The notes below the pieces were generated by a model. The model saw only the letters and a list, made by a program, of their open reading frames with translations. It made no database searches and was not told the DNA's origin. A DNA stretch of 64,000 nt from Nonomuraea thailandensis (GTDB lineage Bacteria > Actinomycetota > Actinomycetes > Streptosporangiales > Streptosporangiaceae), in contig NZ_JAMZEB010000002.1 of assembly GCF_024172165.1 (NCBI RefSeq), positions 930,001-994,000 on the forward strand, in the 5' to 3' direction. The translations under genes were made by a program, and so were the position numbers. Shown in pieces: positions 39,334-49,520 of the stretch. Every line of letters begins with the position of its first letter. Position 1 is the first letter of the stretch.

Positions 39334-41979
39334 TCAGCCGAGGTCGGCGAGCGCGGCGAGTTCACCGCGGGAGGCGACGCCCAGCTTGGGATAGGCCTTG
39401 TACAGGTGGTAGCCGACCGTGCGGGGGCTCAGGAAGAGCTGGGCGGCGATGTCCTTGTTGGACAGCCCGCGAGCGGCGAGCCGGACGATCTGCCGTTCCT
39501 GCGGTGTCAGGCCGGTCGTCCGGTCGGGCGCGGGTGCGGCGGCCGGATCGCCGGCGGCCTGGAGCTCCGCCCGGGCACGGCCGGCCCAGGGGGCGGCGCC
39601 CAGGCGTCGGAAGCTCTCCATGGCCTCGCGCAGGTGGCCGGCAGCGGCGGCGCGGCGGCGGGTCCTGCGCAGCCACTCCCCGTACAGCAGCCGGGTACGC
39701 GCGTGCTCGAAGGCCGGCCCGCCTGCGTCCAGCGCCGCCAGGTAGTGCGCCTCGGCGTCGTTCCCGGCGAGCAGGGCCAGGCAGCGCTCGATGAGGTGGC
39801 GCTGGTCGAGGCGTAGATACCGGGCCAGGGCGGGCCTGGCCCTGTCGGGCTCGCCGCTGCGTACGGCGGCTTCCACCAGGTCGGGCACGCACCGGATGGC
39901 GGAGACGTGGTACCAGCCGGGCCCTTGCGTGAGGGCTTCGAGCCGGCCGAGCGCGGTCTCCGCCCGGCCCTGGCCCAGGTCCAGCAGAGCTCGTGCCCAG
40001 TCGGTCCACATGGCGCCCTGCATGGGGGCGGCCGGGCCGCGCGCCACCTCGGCGGCGAGCCGGCGGTGGCCCTCCTCGTCGCCTTCGACGGCGGCCAGGT
40101 AGGTGAGCAGGCCCTTGTTCAGCGCGGCCCACTGGTGCTGGCCGGTGTTCTCGGCCAGGCGCAGGGCGGTGGTCGCGGCAGTGCCCACCTCGTGGAATCG
40201 GCCGCTGTGGAAGAGCTCCGCCTGCGCCTGGAAGTACAGCACCATGGGCAGGACGCCGATGCTGCCCTCGGCGTGGCAGCGGGCGATCAGGCGGGCGGAC
40301 AGGTGCAGGGTGGCGGCGTCCTGCCCGGCGATGAGCGGCGCGCCGCAGACCATGGCGGCCAGCCCGGGCGGGTACGCGGCCATCGCGTCCCCGGCCTCGG
40401 CCACGGCCCGGTCCAGCGGGGTCGGGTCGCCGCCGAACAGGCGGCTGAAGGCGGCGTTCTCCAGGCGGGCCAGGGCGGCGACGGGCTCGTCGAGGAGGGT
40501 CTCCGACAGGGCCCGCGCCAGGCGGGCGGACACCTCGACGAGCTGGGCCTCGCCCGCGTACCAGGCGGTCTGGTAGGCGCGGACCAGCAGGGCCGGGTCC
40601 AGGAGGGCGGCTTCGGTCATCAGGCGGTGCGCCTCGCGGTACTGTCCCCGCCCGAAGTGGGTGGTGGCCTGCGTGTGGACGATGCGCGATCGCAGCGCGG
40701 AGTCGCTGGTCAGCGCGTCGGCCTCGCCTGCGAGGGCCTGGGCCCGGTCGAGCTCGCCCGCCTCGGTGGCGGACTCGGCCGCAAGGGTGAGGCGGCGGGC
40801 GCGGATCTCCCGGGCGCGGGCCTCGTCGTCGCGGTGGGTGAGCGAGGCGGCGCGCTGGTAGGCGGTGGCCGCGGCGGCGTACCCGTGTCGGCGCGCGGCC
40901 CGCTGGGCGGTGCGTTCGAGCTCCGCCGCCACGTCCTCGTCGGGTCCGACGGTCGCCGCGGCCAGGTGCCAGGCCCGGCGGTCGGCGTGGTGGTCGCCGT
41001 TCAGCGCCCGGGCGAGCGCGGCGTGCACGGCCAGCCGCGAGCTGATGGGGGCCCGCTGGTAGACGGCCTCGCGGATCAGCGGATGACGGAAGCGGACGTG
41101 CTGCCCGGCGGTGGTCACGAGCCCTTCGGTCTCGGCCGGGCCCAGGTCGGCGGGCGTCACGCCGAGCTGTGCGGCGGCGGCGAGCACCTCGTCCAGGCCC
41201 TCACCGGCGGCGGCGACCAGCAGCAGGGTCTGGGTCTCGGCCGGCAGGTGGTCCACCTGGCTGTGGAAGGCCGACTGCAGCCGGCTGCTCAGGGGCAGAG
41301 CGCCGGGCTCGTGCGGGTTGTGGCGAAGGGCGGCGGGCAGCTCGATGAGGGCCAGCGGGTTGCCCTGCGCCTCGGCGAGCACCCGGTAGCGCTGGGCCGG
41401 GGTCAGGTCGCTCCCCTTGAGCAGAGCGGCCGCCGCCGACGAGGCCAGGCCGGTCAGCGTGATCTCGGGCAGCCCGTGCGCGTCGTCCTCGCGGGTGGCC
41501 ATGATCAGGGCCAGGCCCTCGGCGTCCAGCCGCCGGGCCGCGAAGGACAGCGCGGCGCGGGAGCCGGGATCCAGCCAGTGCGCGTCGTCGATGAGGCACA
41601 GGACGGGGCCGTCCTCGGACACCTCGGCCAGCAGTGACAGCGCGGCCAGGCCGACGAGCAGCGCGTCGGCGCCCTGCGCCTCCGTCAGGCCGAGCGCCGC
41701 CTCCAGCGCGCGCCGCTGCGGCGGCGGCAGCTTGTCCGTCCTGTCCAGCGCCGGACGGAGCAGCAAGTGCAGCCCCGCGTACGCCAGCTCGCTCTCGGAC
41801 GGCACCCCGCTGCGCCGGATGACCTGGATGCCGTCGGCGCGTCCCGCGGCGTAGTCGAGCAGCGCGGTCTTACCGATTCCCGGCTCGCCCCTGATCACCA
41901 GAGCGCCGCTGCGTCCGGAGCGCACCGTGGCGAGGAGCTCGTCGATGACCGATGTCTCGGCTTCCCGCCCGTACAGCAT
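39334..41979 (-). CDS. LAL-type (large ATP-binding LuxR family) regulator
   Basis: An 881-residue regulator. The N-terminus has a Walker A GEPGIGKTALLDYAAG at residues 31-46 and the Walker B VLCLIDDAHWLD. A long TPR-like helical region covers about 300-790. The C-terminal LuxR HTH reads LTPQERQIVRLAARGLSNKD and IAAQLFLSPRTVGYHLYKAY. LALs often act as cluster activators sensing inducers or MalT-like sugars. GGGAG lies before the ATG 41979. It is divergent from an NTF2-like protein gene, a common LAL target arrangement. Confidence 0.88.
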   Translation of the reverse strand: MLYGREAETSVIDELLATVRSGRSGALVIRGEPGIGKTALLDYAAGRADGIQVIRRSGVPSESELAYAGLHLLLRPALDRTDKLPPPQRRALEAALGLTEAQGADALLVGLAALSLLAEVSEDGPVLCLIDDAHWLDPGSRAALSFAARRLDAEGLALIMATREDDAHGLPEITLTGLASSAAAALLKGSDLTPAQRYRVLAEAQGNPLALIELPAALRHNPHEPGALPLSSRLQSAFHSQVDHLPAETQTLLLVAAAGEGLDEVLAAAAQLGVTPADLGPAETEGLVTTAGQHVRFRHPLIREAVYQRAPISSRLAVHAALARALNGDHHADRRAWHLAAATVGPDEDVAAELERTAQRAARRHGYAAAATAYQRAASLTHRDDEARAREIRARRLTLAAESATEAGELDRAQALAGEADALTSDSALRSRIVHTQATTHFGRGQYREAHRLMTEAALLDPALLVRAYQTAWYAGEAQLVEVSARLARALSETLLDEPVAALARLENAAFSRLFGGDPTPLDRAVAEAGDAMAAYPPGLAAMVCGAPLIAGQDAATLHLSARLIARCHAEGSIGVLPMVLYFQAQAELFHSGRFHEVGTAATTALRLAENTGQHQWAALNKGLLTYLAAVEGDEEGHRRLAAEVARGPAAPMQGAMWTDWARALLDLGQGRAETALGRLEALTQGPGWYHVSAIRCVPDLVEAAVRSGEPDRARPALARYLRLDQRHLIERCLALLAGNDAEAHYLAALDAGGPAFEHARTRLLYGEWLRRTRRRAAAAGHLREAMESFRRLGAAPWAGRARAELQAAGDPAAAPAPDRTTGLTPQERQIVRLAARGLSNKDIAAQLFLSPRTVGYHLYKAYPKLGVASRGELAALADLG

Positions 41980-42054
41980 GCGCTCCCTTTACCGGCACAA
42001 GTACCTAATCGCGACAGATGACCATTATGGGCGGTTTCTCTAGCGTTCTTGCTC

Positions 42055-42423
42055 ATGAAGAACATCGACGAGCTCATCGCTCGCTACATCGCCACCTGGA
42101 ACGAGACCGACCACGCCGCCCGCCGTGCCGCCATCGACGAGCTGTGGTCCCCGGACGGCGTCTACACCGACCCGATGGCGGTCGCCGCCGGCACCGACGC
42201 GATCGACGCCACCATCGGGGCCGTCCAGGAGCAGTTCCCCGGCTTCACCTTCAGCCTGGCGGGGCCGGTCGACGCCCATCACGACATCGCCCGCTTCACC
42301 TGGGAGCTCGCCCAGGACGGCGCCGAGGCCCTGGTCGTCGGCTTCGACGTGGCGGTGATCAGCGCCGAGGGGCGCATCGACCGCGTCCACGGCTTCCTCG
42401 ACAAGATCCCGACGGGCGCGTGA
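42055..42423 (+). CDS. NTF2-like (SnoaL-fold) protein divergent from LAL regulator
   Basis: A 122-residue protein with IDELIARYIATWNETDHAAR at the N-terminus, GVYTDPMAVAAGTDAIDATI, and FDVAVISAEGRIDRVHGFLD at the end, typical of SnoaL-like polyketide-cyclase/isomerase folds. ATG 42055 is used; the frame extends two codons to TTG 42049. No strong ribosome-binding site. Likely controlled by the LAL regulator across the 75-bp gap (inference). Confidence 0.8.
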   Translation: MKNIDELIARYIATWNETDHAARRAAIDELWSPDGVYTDPMAVAAGTDAIDATIGAVQEQFPGFTFSLAGPVDAHHDIARFTWELAQDGAEALVVGFDVAVISAEGRIDRVHGFLDKIPTGA

Positions 42424-42490
42424 ACCCCGGCAGCGCACGGTTCGCTGCTCCGCACCCGATGATTCACCGCCCCGACCGTTAGGGAAGACC

Positions 42491-43078
42491 ATGGCATGGG
42501 ACGGACTCCGCCCGGACGTACGGGGCGCGCCCGCCGGGGATCCGCACGCCGAGCTGGAGCGCTGGTCCCGCTCGACCGGAACCGCCCTGGAGGTGTGGGC
42601 GCCTCCCGGTGAGCCCCTGCCCGAAGGCGTCGCGGGGCTCGTCCGTGCCACGATCTTCGACGTCCTGGACCACCTGGGGCAGGACGGATCGGTGCGGTGC
42701 GTGGGCATCGCGCTCACCGCGCTCACCGCGGGCGCCCGTGGACTGCGCCTGACGGTCAGTGGCGACGGCTCCGGCCTGGCGCCGCGACGGCTCGCCGATC
42801 GCCTGCGCGTCAGGCGGCCGTCGTCCGTCGAAGGAGCGATCCGCAGCTTGCCGGAGATGCTCGCCGTGTGCTCCGGACCGCCTGTGCCGCACCCCGTCTG
42901 CCCGGAAGACGCCTCGTCCGGGCAGACGGAGATCCGGCGCGTCAGTGGTCAGCGGAGCCTGAACGCGCGCAGCGTGGTCTGCTTGACGCGGTTGCCGGCC
43001 GCGTCCCACGCTTCGGCCCTCAGGCTGACCGCTCCCTTGGTGGCGCGGTACTGCGGATATCTGGCGGTGGCGGTGTAG
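42491..43078 (+). pseudogene. Histidine-kinase-type ATPase-like fragment running into the antisense subtilase gene
   Basis: The frame begins MAWDGLRPDVRGAPAGDPHA, then EVWAPPGEPLPEGVAGLVRA and RGLRLTVSGDGSGL, the latter two matching the HATPase core of NarL-partner sensor kinases. The Asn box is not convincing. Residues after about 150 are simply the antisense of the subtilase gene, so the natural stop is probably lost or the frame is longer by chance. It overlaps that convergent gene by 130 bp. A remnant of a kinase or a stand-alone ATPase-like protein. Confidence 0.45.
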
Positions 43079-46000
43079 ACGCCGTCCCGGTCCCGGCGGA
43101 GGTCCGCCTGCTGCCAGGTGGCGCCGTCGTCGGTGCTGGTCCAGAGCCGTACGCCCGCGATCGCCGGCATCTTCCCGGCCGAGGGCCCGTGGTAGGCCTC
43201 GATCCGGAAGGTGTGCCGGCGGCCGGCCGCCACCGTGTTGTCGACCGACAGGGTGTCGCCGAGGTCGTGGCTGAGGTAGACCGCGGGCACGGTGCGGCAC
43301 TGCTCCAGAGGCCCGTCGACCCACCAGGCGTAGCAGTTGACGCCCGGCCGCACCTGGTCCTTGCCCGGTGGGGCGGTGAACGTCCACTCCAGGTTCTGGA
43401 GGTCGTTCTCGGCCGTCAGCCGGTAGGTGGCCGCGCCTTCGGGCAGCGGGTAGCGCGGCAGCGTGGCGAACGGCTCGACGGGCGCGTTCGGCAGCTCCTT
43501 GCCGTCGCGGTAGAGGTGCAGCTCGTACCGGGGCTGGAGGTCGCCGAACATGACGCCGTCGTCGCGCCGCTCGCCGACCCCGCTGACCATGGACGGGGTC
43601 ACCCAGAGGTTGCCGTCGTGGACGCAGATCGCGCAGGGGATCCCGATGACGAGCCGCTCCAGCGGCTTGGCGTCGGGGTCGCCGAGCCGGTACACCTTGT
43701 CGCTCGCGGTGGCGGCGCCCGGCGTGCTCGGCGTGGCGAACCACCGCTGGGTCGTGCTTCCTGGCCGGTCGAAGACGTCGGTGCGGAAGCGCATCTCCTC
43801 CACCTCCTCGGCCGGGTCCGGTGTGACGAGCGCGGACATGCCCGCCTGGCTCACGAGCCGGGAGTCGAGCGGCCACACCCACTGGGACCTGCGGTCGGGC
43901 AGCGGGTAGGACCAGTGCAGCCCGTTCGTGCCGGTCGAGGTGTAGGTGACGTCGTCGGTCCGCCACGTGCCGCGCCAGTTCATGTACCTGGTGTACGGCG
44001 CTGCGTGCACGTCGAAGTCGACGCGGTGGAGCTGACGCTCGGTGACCTTGTAGTGCATGGAGCCGGGGACGCGCCCGTCCGCGTACGGCTTGAACACGTA
44101 GGAGTAGGGCGTGTTCGGCGTGCCCTCGACCCGGATGGTGACCGGTGCGCGCCCGGCAGCCTCGCGCACCTTCATGCCCTCGGCGTGCGAGAGGTAGGCG
44201 ACGGGGATGCCGACCGGCAGCAGCGGGCCGCTGAACGGCTTCTGCGTGATGGCCAGCGGGATCGGGCAGACGGCCCGCCGGTCGTTGAAGGCCAGGACGC
44301 CGGCGGCGCCGGCGTCCCTGATCGGTCCCACGCGCTCGATCTGCAGCCCGCACGCCGTTCCGAACAGCCCCTGCGCGGGTTCGGCGTCGATCAGGACGAG
44401 CGCTCCGCGCAGGTCCTTGCCCGCGAGGTCCTCGGGACGGCCCTTGCCGCCGTCGACGACCCGCAGGTCCTTGGTGCCCTCGAAGGGAACGTAACCGGGA
44501 TGGAGCTCCGCCCGGTCGAGCAGGTGCACACGGGAGGCCGGATGCAGGGCCGTGCGCCCCGGCGTGCTTCCCGGAGCGCGCCCCGGAGTGCGCATGGTCA
44601 TCGTGACTTCGGGCACGCCGAGCTCCCACTGGCCGGTGAAGCGGAAGCCGCCCTTGGTGACCTTCTTGGTGGGCAGCGCCCACACCTTCTCCCACGCCCC
44701 GAGGGGAGTGCCGGTCAGCAGGGTGCCGCCGAAGATCTGCCCGTCCGGCAGGGTGCGCTGGTAGAACACGTCATGGGTGTTGTTCAGCGGCTGGGCGGTC
44801 TTCGGGGCGGTGAAGCGGATCTCGGTGGCCTGGCGGGCGTCGAGGACGAGCTCGGTGTCACCGGTGATGGTGAGCTCCGGCTCGAACAGCCAGCCCCGGT
44901 TGGCGCGGTCGTCGCCGTCCACCCAGTCGAGCACCTGCAGCACGCTGACGGTGCCGGCGGGAACGCGGGTCACGACCACGCCGTCCTCCTGGACGCGGTA
45001 CGGGCCGAGCTCTCCCTTGCCGCCGTCGACGTCCACGACGCTCATGGCCGTCGGGGTGCGCGGCTTGCCGTCCCGATCCAGGGTGCGGATGGTCAGGTCG
45101 AACTTGGGGACGTCGCGCACCGCGCCCACCGGCGTGGTGAGGCGGACGCCGTCGGCCTCGGCGGTCACCGACCCGCTGTAGGTGCCCAGGGCGAGCCCGG
45201 CCGGGTCGAGGGTGACGGTGGTGCCGGCCGTCCCGCCGGCGGGGATCGTCAGCGTCGCGTCGGCGACCGTCAGGCCGGCGCCGCCGCTCATCGCCGCCTT
45301 CAGGGCGAGCGTGACGGGCTGGTCGCCCTGGTTGACGTACGACACCTGGCCCGTCTTCGGCGTGCCGGAGTCGTCGAGCAGGCCGAAGTCGACTCCGCCA
45401 CCGGTGGCGAAGACCCGCTGCCGGGTCGCCCGCTCCAGGTCGACCCGTCCCGCGCCCTGCTCGTAGACGGTGAAGCCGTCGTCCTTGGAGGTGGACATCA
45501 GCGCGGCCTTGAGCTGCTGGGCCGTCCAGCCCGGGTGCTGCTGCGCCATGACGGCGACGGCGCCGGCCACGTGCGGCGTGGCCATGGACGTGCCGGAGGC
45601 GCCGGTGTAGTGCTCGTCCACCGGGGTGCCCATGCTGGTGCCGGCCGACCGCGCGGCCACGATGTCCACGCCGGGCGCCGCGATGTCCGGCTTGAGCGCG
45701 CCGTCGTCCGGGCGCGGGCCCCGGCTGGAGAAGCCGGCGAGCTGGTCGCTCTTGTCGACCGCGGCCACGGTCAGCGCCGCGTCCGCGGCGCCCGGCGCGC
45801 TGATGCTCTCCTTGTCGTAGAGGTTCCCGGCGGCGACGACGAACAGCGTGCCCGTCTCGGTGGTCAGATCGTTGACGGCCTGGCTGAGCGGGTCGGTGCC
45901 GTCGCTGGGCAGGCTGCTGCCGAGGCTCATGCTGACGGCCTTGGAGCCGCTGCGGGCGGCCCACTCCATGCCCTCGATGATCCACGACTCCATGCCGGAG

Positions 46001-46995
46001 CCGGTGTCGTCGAGGACCTTGCCGACGACCAGCCGCGCGCCGGGGGCGACGCCCTTGTGCTTCCCGCCGGAGGCGGCGCCGCTGCCGGCGATGGTCGAGG
46101 CGACGTGGGTGCCGTGCCCGTGCCCGTCCTGGACGGGCTGGTCCGGCACGAACGACCTGCTGTCGGCGACCTTGCCGGCCAGGTCGGGATGGCCGAGGTC
46201 CGCGCCCGTGTCGAGGACGGCGACCTGCACCCCGGCCCCGTCGTAGCCGCTCTCCCACGCGGTGGGCGCGCCGATCATCGGCACGCTCACGTCCAGGTCG
46301 GCCTTGACCTTGGCGTCCAGCCAGATCTTGGCGATGCCGGAGCCCAGGGTGCCGGGCGTCCTGGCCAGGCCCTGCCCGGCGGGCTGCTGGGCGCGCACGG
46401 CCTCCCAGAACGCGCCCGCCTCGGTCTTGGCGATGTCGAGTGCCGAGGCGTCGATGCTCTCCAGCGTCCGGGTGGGATCGCTGGCGGGGACGTCGGCGGC
46501 CGAGCGCTTGAGCGACGCCTCGGGCTGTCCTTCGGGGTACTGGACGATGACCGGCAGCTTCTGGGACGTGTCGTCGGCGTAGCCGTTCTCGGCCAGGTAC
46601 TTGACGTCGAACAGCCGCTTGTCCAGCAGCCCCGCCCGCACGGCGGCGACCGCGTCGTCCGGCAGCACGTAGACGCCGTCCGGGGTGAACTGGGTGAACA
46701 GGTTGATCCGGGCGCCGCCCTGGCGGGTGCCGGGGGCCGGCTGGACCCGGTACTTGCCCGGGGCGGCCTGGGTGAGCTGGACCTTGTCACCGGTGATCAG
46801 CGTGACGACGACCTTCGCGGCGCGCACGCCGTTCAGGGGTACGGCCTGCCCCGCGGGGGCGGGTGCGGGGGCGGGAGCGGCCGGGGCGGGGGAGGACGCG
46901 GACGCGGGAAGGGCCGCCAGTCCGGTGGCCAGCAGCGTGACGGCGGTCAGCAGCACGCCTGCGCGGCGCGGTAACGGGGGGCGGGGCAGAGCCAT
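42949..46995 (-). CDS. Secreted S8 (subtilisin-like) serine peptidase
   Basis: A 1348-residue exported enzyme. Signal peptide residues 1-34 ([20 protein letters not shown]), then an inhibitor/propeptide-like region to about 235. The catalytic domain has Asp262 ([11 protein letters not shown]), His294 ([10 protein letters not shown]), oxyanion Asn391 (VVAAGN) and Ser470 (GTSMATPH). Downstream are beta-sandwich modules ([15 protein letters not shown]), a PA-like insertion ([15 protein letters not shown]) and a C-terminal immunoglobulin-like end. ATG 46995 has AAAGG upstream. It degrades extracellular protein; no sortase or wall anchor is seen. Confidence 0.92.
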   Translation of the reverse strand: MALPRPPLPRRAGVLLTAVTLLATGLAALPASASSPAPAAPAPAPAPAGQAVPLNGVRAAKVVVTLITGDKVQLTQAAPGKYRVQPAPGTRQGGARINLFTQFTPDGVYVLPDDAVAAVRAGLLDKRLFDVKYLAENGYADDTSQKLPVIVQYPEGQPEASLKRSAADVPASDPTRTLESIDASALDIAKTEAGAFWEAVRAQQPAGQGLARTPGTLGSGIAKIWLDAKVKADLDVSVPMIGAPTAWESGYDGAGVQVAVLDTGADLGHPDLAGKVADSRSFVPDQPVQDGHGHGTHVASTIAGSGAASGGKHKGVAPGARLVVGKVLDDTGSGMESWIIEGMEWAARSGSKAVSMSLGSSLPSDGTDPLSQAVNDLTTETGTLFVVAAGNLYDKESISAPGAADAALTVAAVDKSDQLAGFSSRGPRPDDGALKPDIAAPGVDIVAARSAGTSMGTPVDEHYTGASGTSMATPHVAGAVAVMAQQHPGWTAQQLKAALMSTSKDDGFTVYEQGAGRVDLERATRQRVFATGGGVDFGLLDDSGTPKTGQVSYVNQGDQPVTLALKAAMSGGAGLTVADATLTIPAGGTAGTTVTLDPAGLALGTYSGSVTAEADGVRLTTPVGAVRDVPKFDLTIRTLDRDGKPRTPTAMSVVDVDGGKGELGPYRVQEDGVVVTRVPAGTVSVLQVLDWVDGDDRANRGWLFEPELTITGDTELVLDARQATEIRFTAPKTAQPLNNTHDVFYQRTLPDGQIFGGTLLTGTPLGAWEKVWALPTKKVTKGGFRFTGQWELGVPEVTMTMRTPGRAPGSTPGRTALHPASRVHLLDRAELHPGYVPFEGTKDLRVVDGGKGRPEDLAGKDLRGALVLIDAEPAQGLFGTACGLQIERVGPIRDAGAAGVLAFNDRRAVCPIPLAITQKPFSGPLLPVGIPVAYLSHAEGMKVREAAGRAPVTIRVEGTPNTPYSYVFKPYADGRVPGSMHYKVTERQLHRVDFDVHAAPYTRYMNWRGTWRTDDVTYTSTGTNGLHWSYPLPDRRSQWVWPLDSRLVSQAGMSALVTPDPAEEVEEMRFRTDVFDRPGSTTQRWFATPSTPGAATASDKVYRLGDPDAKPLERLVIGIPCAICVHDGNLWVTPSMVSGVGERRDDGVMFGDLQPRYELHLYRDGKELPNAPVEPFATLPRYPLPEGAATYRLTAENDLQNLEWTFTAPPGKDQVRPGVNCYAWWVDGPLEQCRTVPAVYLSHDLGDTLSVDNTVAAGRRHTFRIEAYHGPSAGKMPAIAGVRLWTSTDDGATWQQADLRRDRDGVYTATARYPQYRATKGAVSLRAEAWDAAGNRVKQTTLRAFRLR

Positions 46996-47212
46996 GGTGG
47001 CCTTTCTGAGGGGGAGAAGGGTTACACGGGCTCGAAGCCGTCAGGAGGCCTGGGCGGTGCCAAGGCGTCCTGGTCGAGGGCTCCGGCCGGGTCGGGGGCG
47101 CCCCGTCCGGCCGGGTCGGGGCCGTCCGGGTCCTGGGGACCAGGCTCTGGCGGGGTATCGGACATGCTGGAAGTGTCGCCGTCGCCGGGTGGGGTGGGGT
47201 ATGGGGTGCCCT

Positions 47213-47230
47213 ATGGGGAAAAATCCCCAT
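47213..47230. promoter_or_regulatory. ATGGGGA/TCCCCAT hairpin
   Basis: A perfect 7-bp stem (47213-47219 with 47224-47230) and 4-nt loop. On the minus strand it lies about 120 bp past the solute-binding protein stop and 218 bp before the subtilase start, so it can be a terminator of the first or an operator of the second; the TATGGGG motif repeats nearby. Confidence 0.45.
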
Positions 47231-47267
47231 TCTTGGGGTCAGGTGCCGGGGAGGAGGCGGGCGAGCC

Positions 47268-47306
47268 CCGTCCGCTCGTCCCGTCCGCTCGTCCCGTCCG
47301 CTCGTC
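47268..47306. repeat. 13-bp tandem repeat, three copies
   Basis: CCGTCCGCTCGTC occurs three times in a row with no mismatch (47268-47280, 47281-47293, 47294-47306), followed by a degenerate partial copy. Non-coding as far as visible, near the end of the solute-binding protein gene. Confidence 0.75.
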
Positions 47307-47349
47307 CCGGCCGCGCTCGTCCCGGCTGGGGCGGCGGCGTGAGGGCCCG

Positions 47350-48624
47350 TCAGCCCGCGATGAGAGCGTTGGCCTCCGTGATGAACTTGCGGGCCGCGGC
47401 GTCAGCGGGCATGCGGCCGAACAGCACCTCGTCCGTGTACCGCTTGAGGACGGCCTCCATGGCGCTGGCGCCCTTCGGCGGGGCGGCGGGCGGGTCGGCC
47501 AGCTCGTCCCTGATCTCGTCGAGGAAGGCCAGCGTCTTCTTGTCGGCCTCGGGCAGGTCGTCCCGGACCGCTGCCAGCACGTTGGAGTTGGCGGGCAGGC
47601 CGCGGTCGCTGAGGATGATCGCGCCCGCCTCCGGGTCGTTGACCATGAAGTCGATGAACTCGGCGGCCTCCGCCTGGTGCGCGGACTTCGCCGAGGCGGT
47701 GTAGAACATCGCGGGCTGCAGGAACATGCCGCCAGGGGCGGCCTGCCGTGCCTTCGGCATCCGCAGCAGCTCCATCTTCTTGCCGCCCGACGCCCTGCTG
47801 ATCGCGCCGAACTCGTTGCTCCACCACATGCCCATGGCGCCGTTGCCGGTGGCGAACAGCGACCCGTCGACGTTCCGGGCGCCGAGGGCGATGCTCCTGG
47901 CGGCGTCGGGGGAGCCCCCGGTCGCGATCAGCTTCCGGTGGACGGCCCACCAGGCCTTGATCGTGCCGGCCGAGATGCCGAGCCTGCTGCCGTCGTAGAA
48001 GGGCTCGCCCCGCTGGGCGGCGAAGATCTGCAGGAAGGCCGGGTTGAAGGCCTGCTGCGTGCCGTGCACCTTGCCGCCGGTTCTCGCGGTGATCCTGGCC
48101 GCCAGGCGGATGTACTCCTCCCAGGTCCACGTGGCGTCGTCGGGCAGCCGCTGCCCCGCGGCCTCGATCGCCTCCGGGTCCGCGACCAGGCACCAGGCGT
48201 TGACGCCCGTGGGGATGGCGAACTGCTTCCCGCCGATGGCGCCGGTCGCCAGCACCTTGCTGTCGATGCCGGCGGTGTCGACCTCGCCGGACAGGTCGGC
48301 GAGGGTGCCGCGCTCGGCGTACTCCCGCAGGCCGCGGATCTCGATCGTGATGACGTCGGGCGTGCTGCCGCCGGCGACGTTCGTGGCCAGCCTGTCGTAG
48401 TAGCCGCCGAAGCCGGAGAACTCTCCCACGACGTCGATGTGCGGGTGCCTCGCCTCGAACTTCCTGATCGCCTCTTCGGTCCGCTGCTGCCGTACGTCAC
48501 TGCCCCAGTAGGCGAAGCGCAAGGTGACCTGGCCGCCCGCGCTCTCGCCCGCGCAGGCCGAGGTGGCGATCAGCACGGCGGTGGCCAGCGACGCCGCCGT
48601 CACCATCGTCTTGCCGGAGCTCAC
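47350..48624 (-). CDS. Extracellular solute-binding lipoprotein (ABC sugar type), orphan
   Basis: A 424-residue protein with a lipoprotein-like signal (Cys24 in [11 protein letters not shown]). The mature part starts [20 protein letters not shown], followed by [20 protein letters not shown] and [10 protein letters not shown], the classical SBP family 1 pattern for oligosaccharides. Start GTG 48624 has GGAGG 8 nt upstream. Permease and ATPase genes are absent on both sides, so it is an orphan receptor. Anchored to the outer face of the membrane; ligand not known. Confidence 0.85.
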   Translation of the reverse strand: MSSGKTMVTAASLATAVLIATSACAGESAGGQVTLRFAYWGSDVRQQRTEEAIRKFEARHPHIDVVGEFSGFGGYYDRLATNVAGGSTPDVITIEIRGLREYAERGTLADLSGEVDTAGIDSKVLATGAIGGKQFAIPTGVNAWCLVADPEAIEAAGQRLPDDATWTWEEYIRLAARITARTGGKVHGTQQAFNPAFLQIFAAQRGEPFYDGSRLGISAGTIKAWWAVHRKLIATGGSPDAARSIALGARNVDGSLFATGNGAMGMWWSNEFGAISRASGGKKMELLRMPKARQAAPGGMFLQPAMFYTASAKSAHQAEAAEFIDFMVNDPEAGAIILSDRGLPANSNVLAAVRDDLPEADKKTLAFLDEIRDELADPPAAPPKGASAMEAVLKRYTDEVLFGRMPADAAARKFITEANALIAG

Positions 48625-48762
48625 GGTCCTACCTCCCGCAGGGCTTCGAGACGGCTCTCCGGAGGAGGCCGAACAAGATCGCTAGGCTACCTCCGGCTCC
48701 CCGTTCCGCGCACGCCGTTCCCGGCAGGAATGAGGGTGGCGCGAGGATTGTTGACTGCGAGC

Positions 48763-49194
48763 ATGTCGGACGAGACCGTACAGTTCAGCCCCACCGATTG
48801 GGTGCGGGAGCAAACGACGAAGATCCTGGAGACCGGGACCACCGAGGGCATCAAGGTCCTCGGAGCGCCGATCGTGCTGCTGACCCTGCGCGGCGCGAAG
48901 ACCGGCAAGCTCCGCTACACCCCCGTGATGCGGGTGGAGCACGAGGGCCGGTACGCGGTCGTGGCCTCCAAGGGCGGCGCTCCCGAGCACCCCACCTGGT
49001 ACTACAACATCAAGGCGCACCCCGAGTTCCCGCTGCAGGACGGGACCGTCACGGGCGACTACGTGGCGCGCGAGGTCGAGGGCGCGGAGCGGGCGCAGTG
49101 GTGGGAGCGGGCGGTCGCGGCCTACCCGTCCTACGCCGAGTACCAGGAGAAGACCGACAGGCAGATCCCGGTGTTCGTGCTCGAACCGAAGTGA
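48763..49194 (+). CDS. Nitroreductase-family deazaflavin (F420)-dependent oxidoreductase
   Basis: A 143-residue split-barrel protein with the DDN-family features: [20 protein letters not shown], then [20 protein letters not shown] (the F420 phosphate-binding Lys/Thr region) and [20 protein letters not shown], ending [20 protein letters not shown]. Members use F420H2 to reduce quinones, nitro compounds or unsaturated ketones. ATG 48763 is chosen by family length; the ribosome-binding site is weak. Divergent from the solute-binding protein gene. Confidence 0.9.
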   Translation: MSDETVQFSPTDWVREQTTKILETGTTEGIKVLGAPIVLLTLRGAKTGKLRYTPVMRVEHEGRYAVVASKGGAPEHPTWYYNIKAHPEFPLQDGTVTGDYVAREVEGAERAQWWERAVAAYPSYAEYQEKTDRQIPVFVLEPK

Positions 49195-49200
49195 CAGGCG

Positions 49201-49226
49201 GGCCGGCGGCGTCCCCGCCGCCGGCC
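49201..49226. terminator. Bidirectional terminator hairpin
   Basis: A perfect 11-bp GC stem (49201-49211 with 49216-49226) and a 4-nt TCCC loop lie between the convergent ends of the F420 oxidoreductase (49194) and the YciI gene (49244). Confidence 0.75.
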
Positions 49227-49243
49227 GCTTCCTTCCCCGGGCC

Positions 49244-49519
49244 TCAGCCCAGCGAGCCGACCGTCACCCGCCATTCCCGCAGCGTGCGGTCCTTGGTGAC
49301 CTGGAGTCGCGTGTAGGGGTCCTGGTCGACGAGCGCCCGCGCCGCCTGCTCGTCCTCGGCTCTCAGGATGATGATGCCGGCCGTCAGGTCCGCGCAGGGA
49401 CCGGCCGCGACGAGGCTGCCCTGCTCCAGCAGCTTGCTCAGATGCGCGAGATGCTCCTCGCGGCGCTCCGCCCTCAGCGGAGTGTCGTGGTAACCGTAGG
49501 TCAGAACGAACAGTGCCAT
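49244..49519 (-). CDS. YciI-family protein, last gene of the molybdenum hydroxylase operon
   Basis: A 91-residue ferredoxin-like protein: MALFVLTYGYHDTPLRAERR, then HLSKLLEQGSLVAAGPCAD, GIIILRAEDEQAARALVDQD. The conserved His-Asp pair of YciI proteins (HLAHL and the DQDP segment) is visible. Relatives include muconolactone-isomerase-fold enzymes such as chloromuconolactone dehalogenase. It starts 1 bp after the amidohydrolase stop, so it is translationally coupled and may process the ring-opened product. Confidence 0.85.
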   Translation of the reverse strand: MALFVLTYGYHDTPLRAERREEHLAHLSKLLEQGSLVAAGPCADLTAGIIILRAEDEQAARALVDQDPYTRLQVTKDRTLREWRVTVGSLG

Positions 49520-49520
49520 G

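Larger units (their letters stand above)
46996..47349. other. 354-bp intergenic region between subtilase and solute-binding protein genes
   Basis: Both flanking genes read leftwards. The stretch holds the subtilase promoter, the ATGGGGA/TCCCCAT hairpin and a 13-bp tandem repeat. Several long frames run through it on both strands, but their residue makeup (Pro/Arg/Thr runs) shows no protein-like signal. Confidence 0.6.

Noticed and set aside
42697..46974. 1425-codon antisense frame over the subtilase gene
   Set aside because: Produced by codon bias of the true minus-strand gene, which has a signal peptide and catalytic triad.
47268..47306. 13-bp tandem repeat as a CRISPR array
   Set aside because: Units are adjacent with no spacers and too short; no cas genes.
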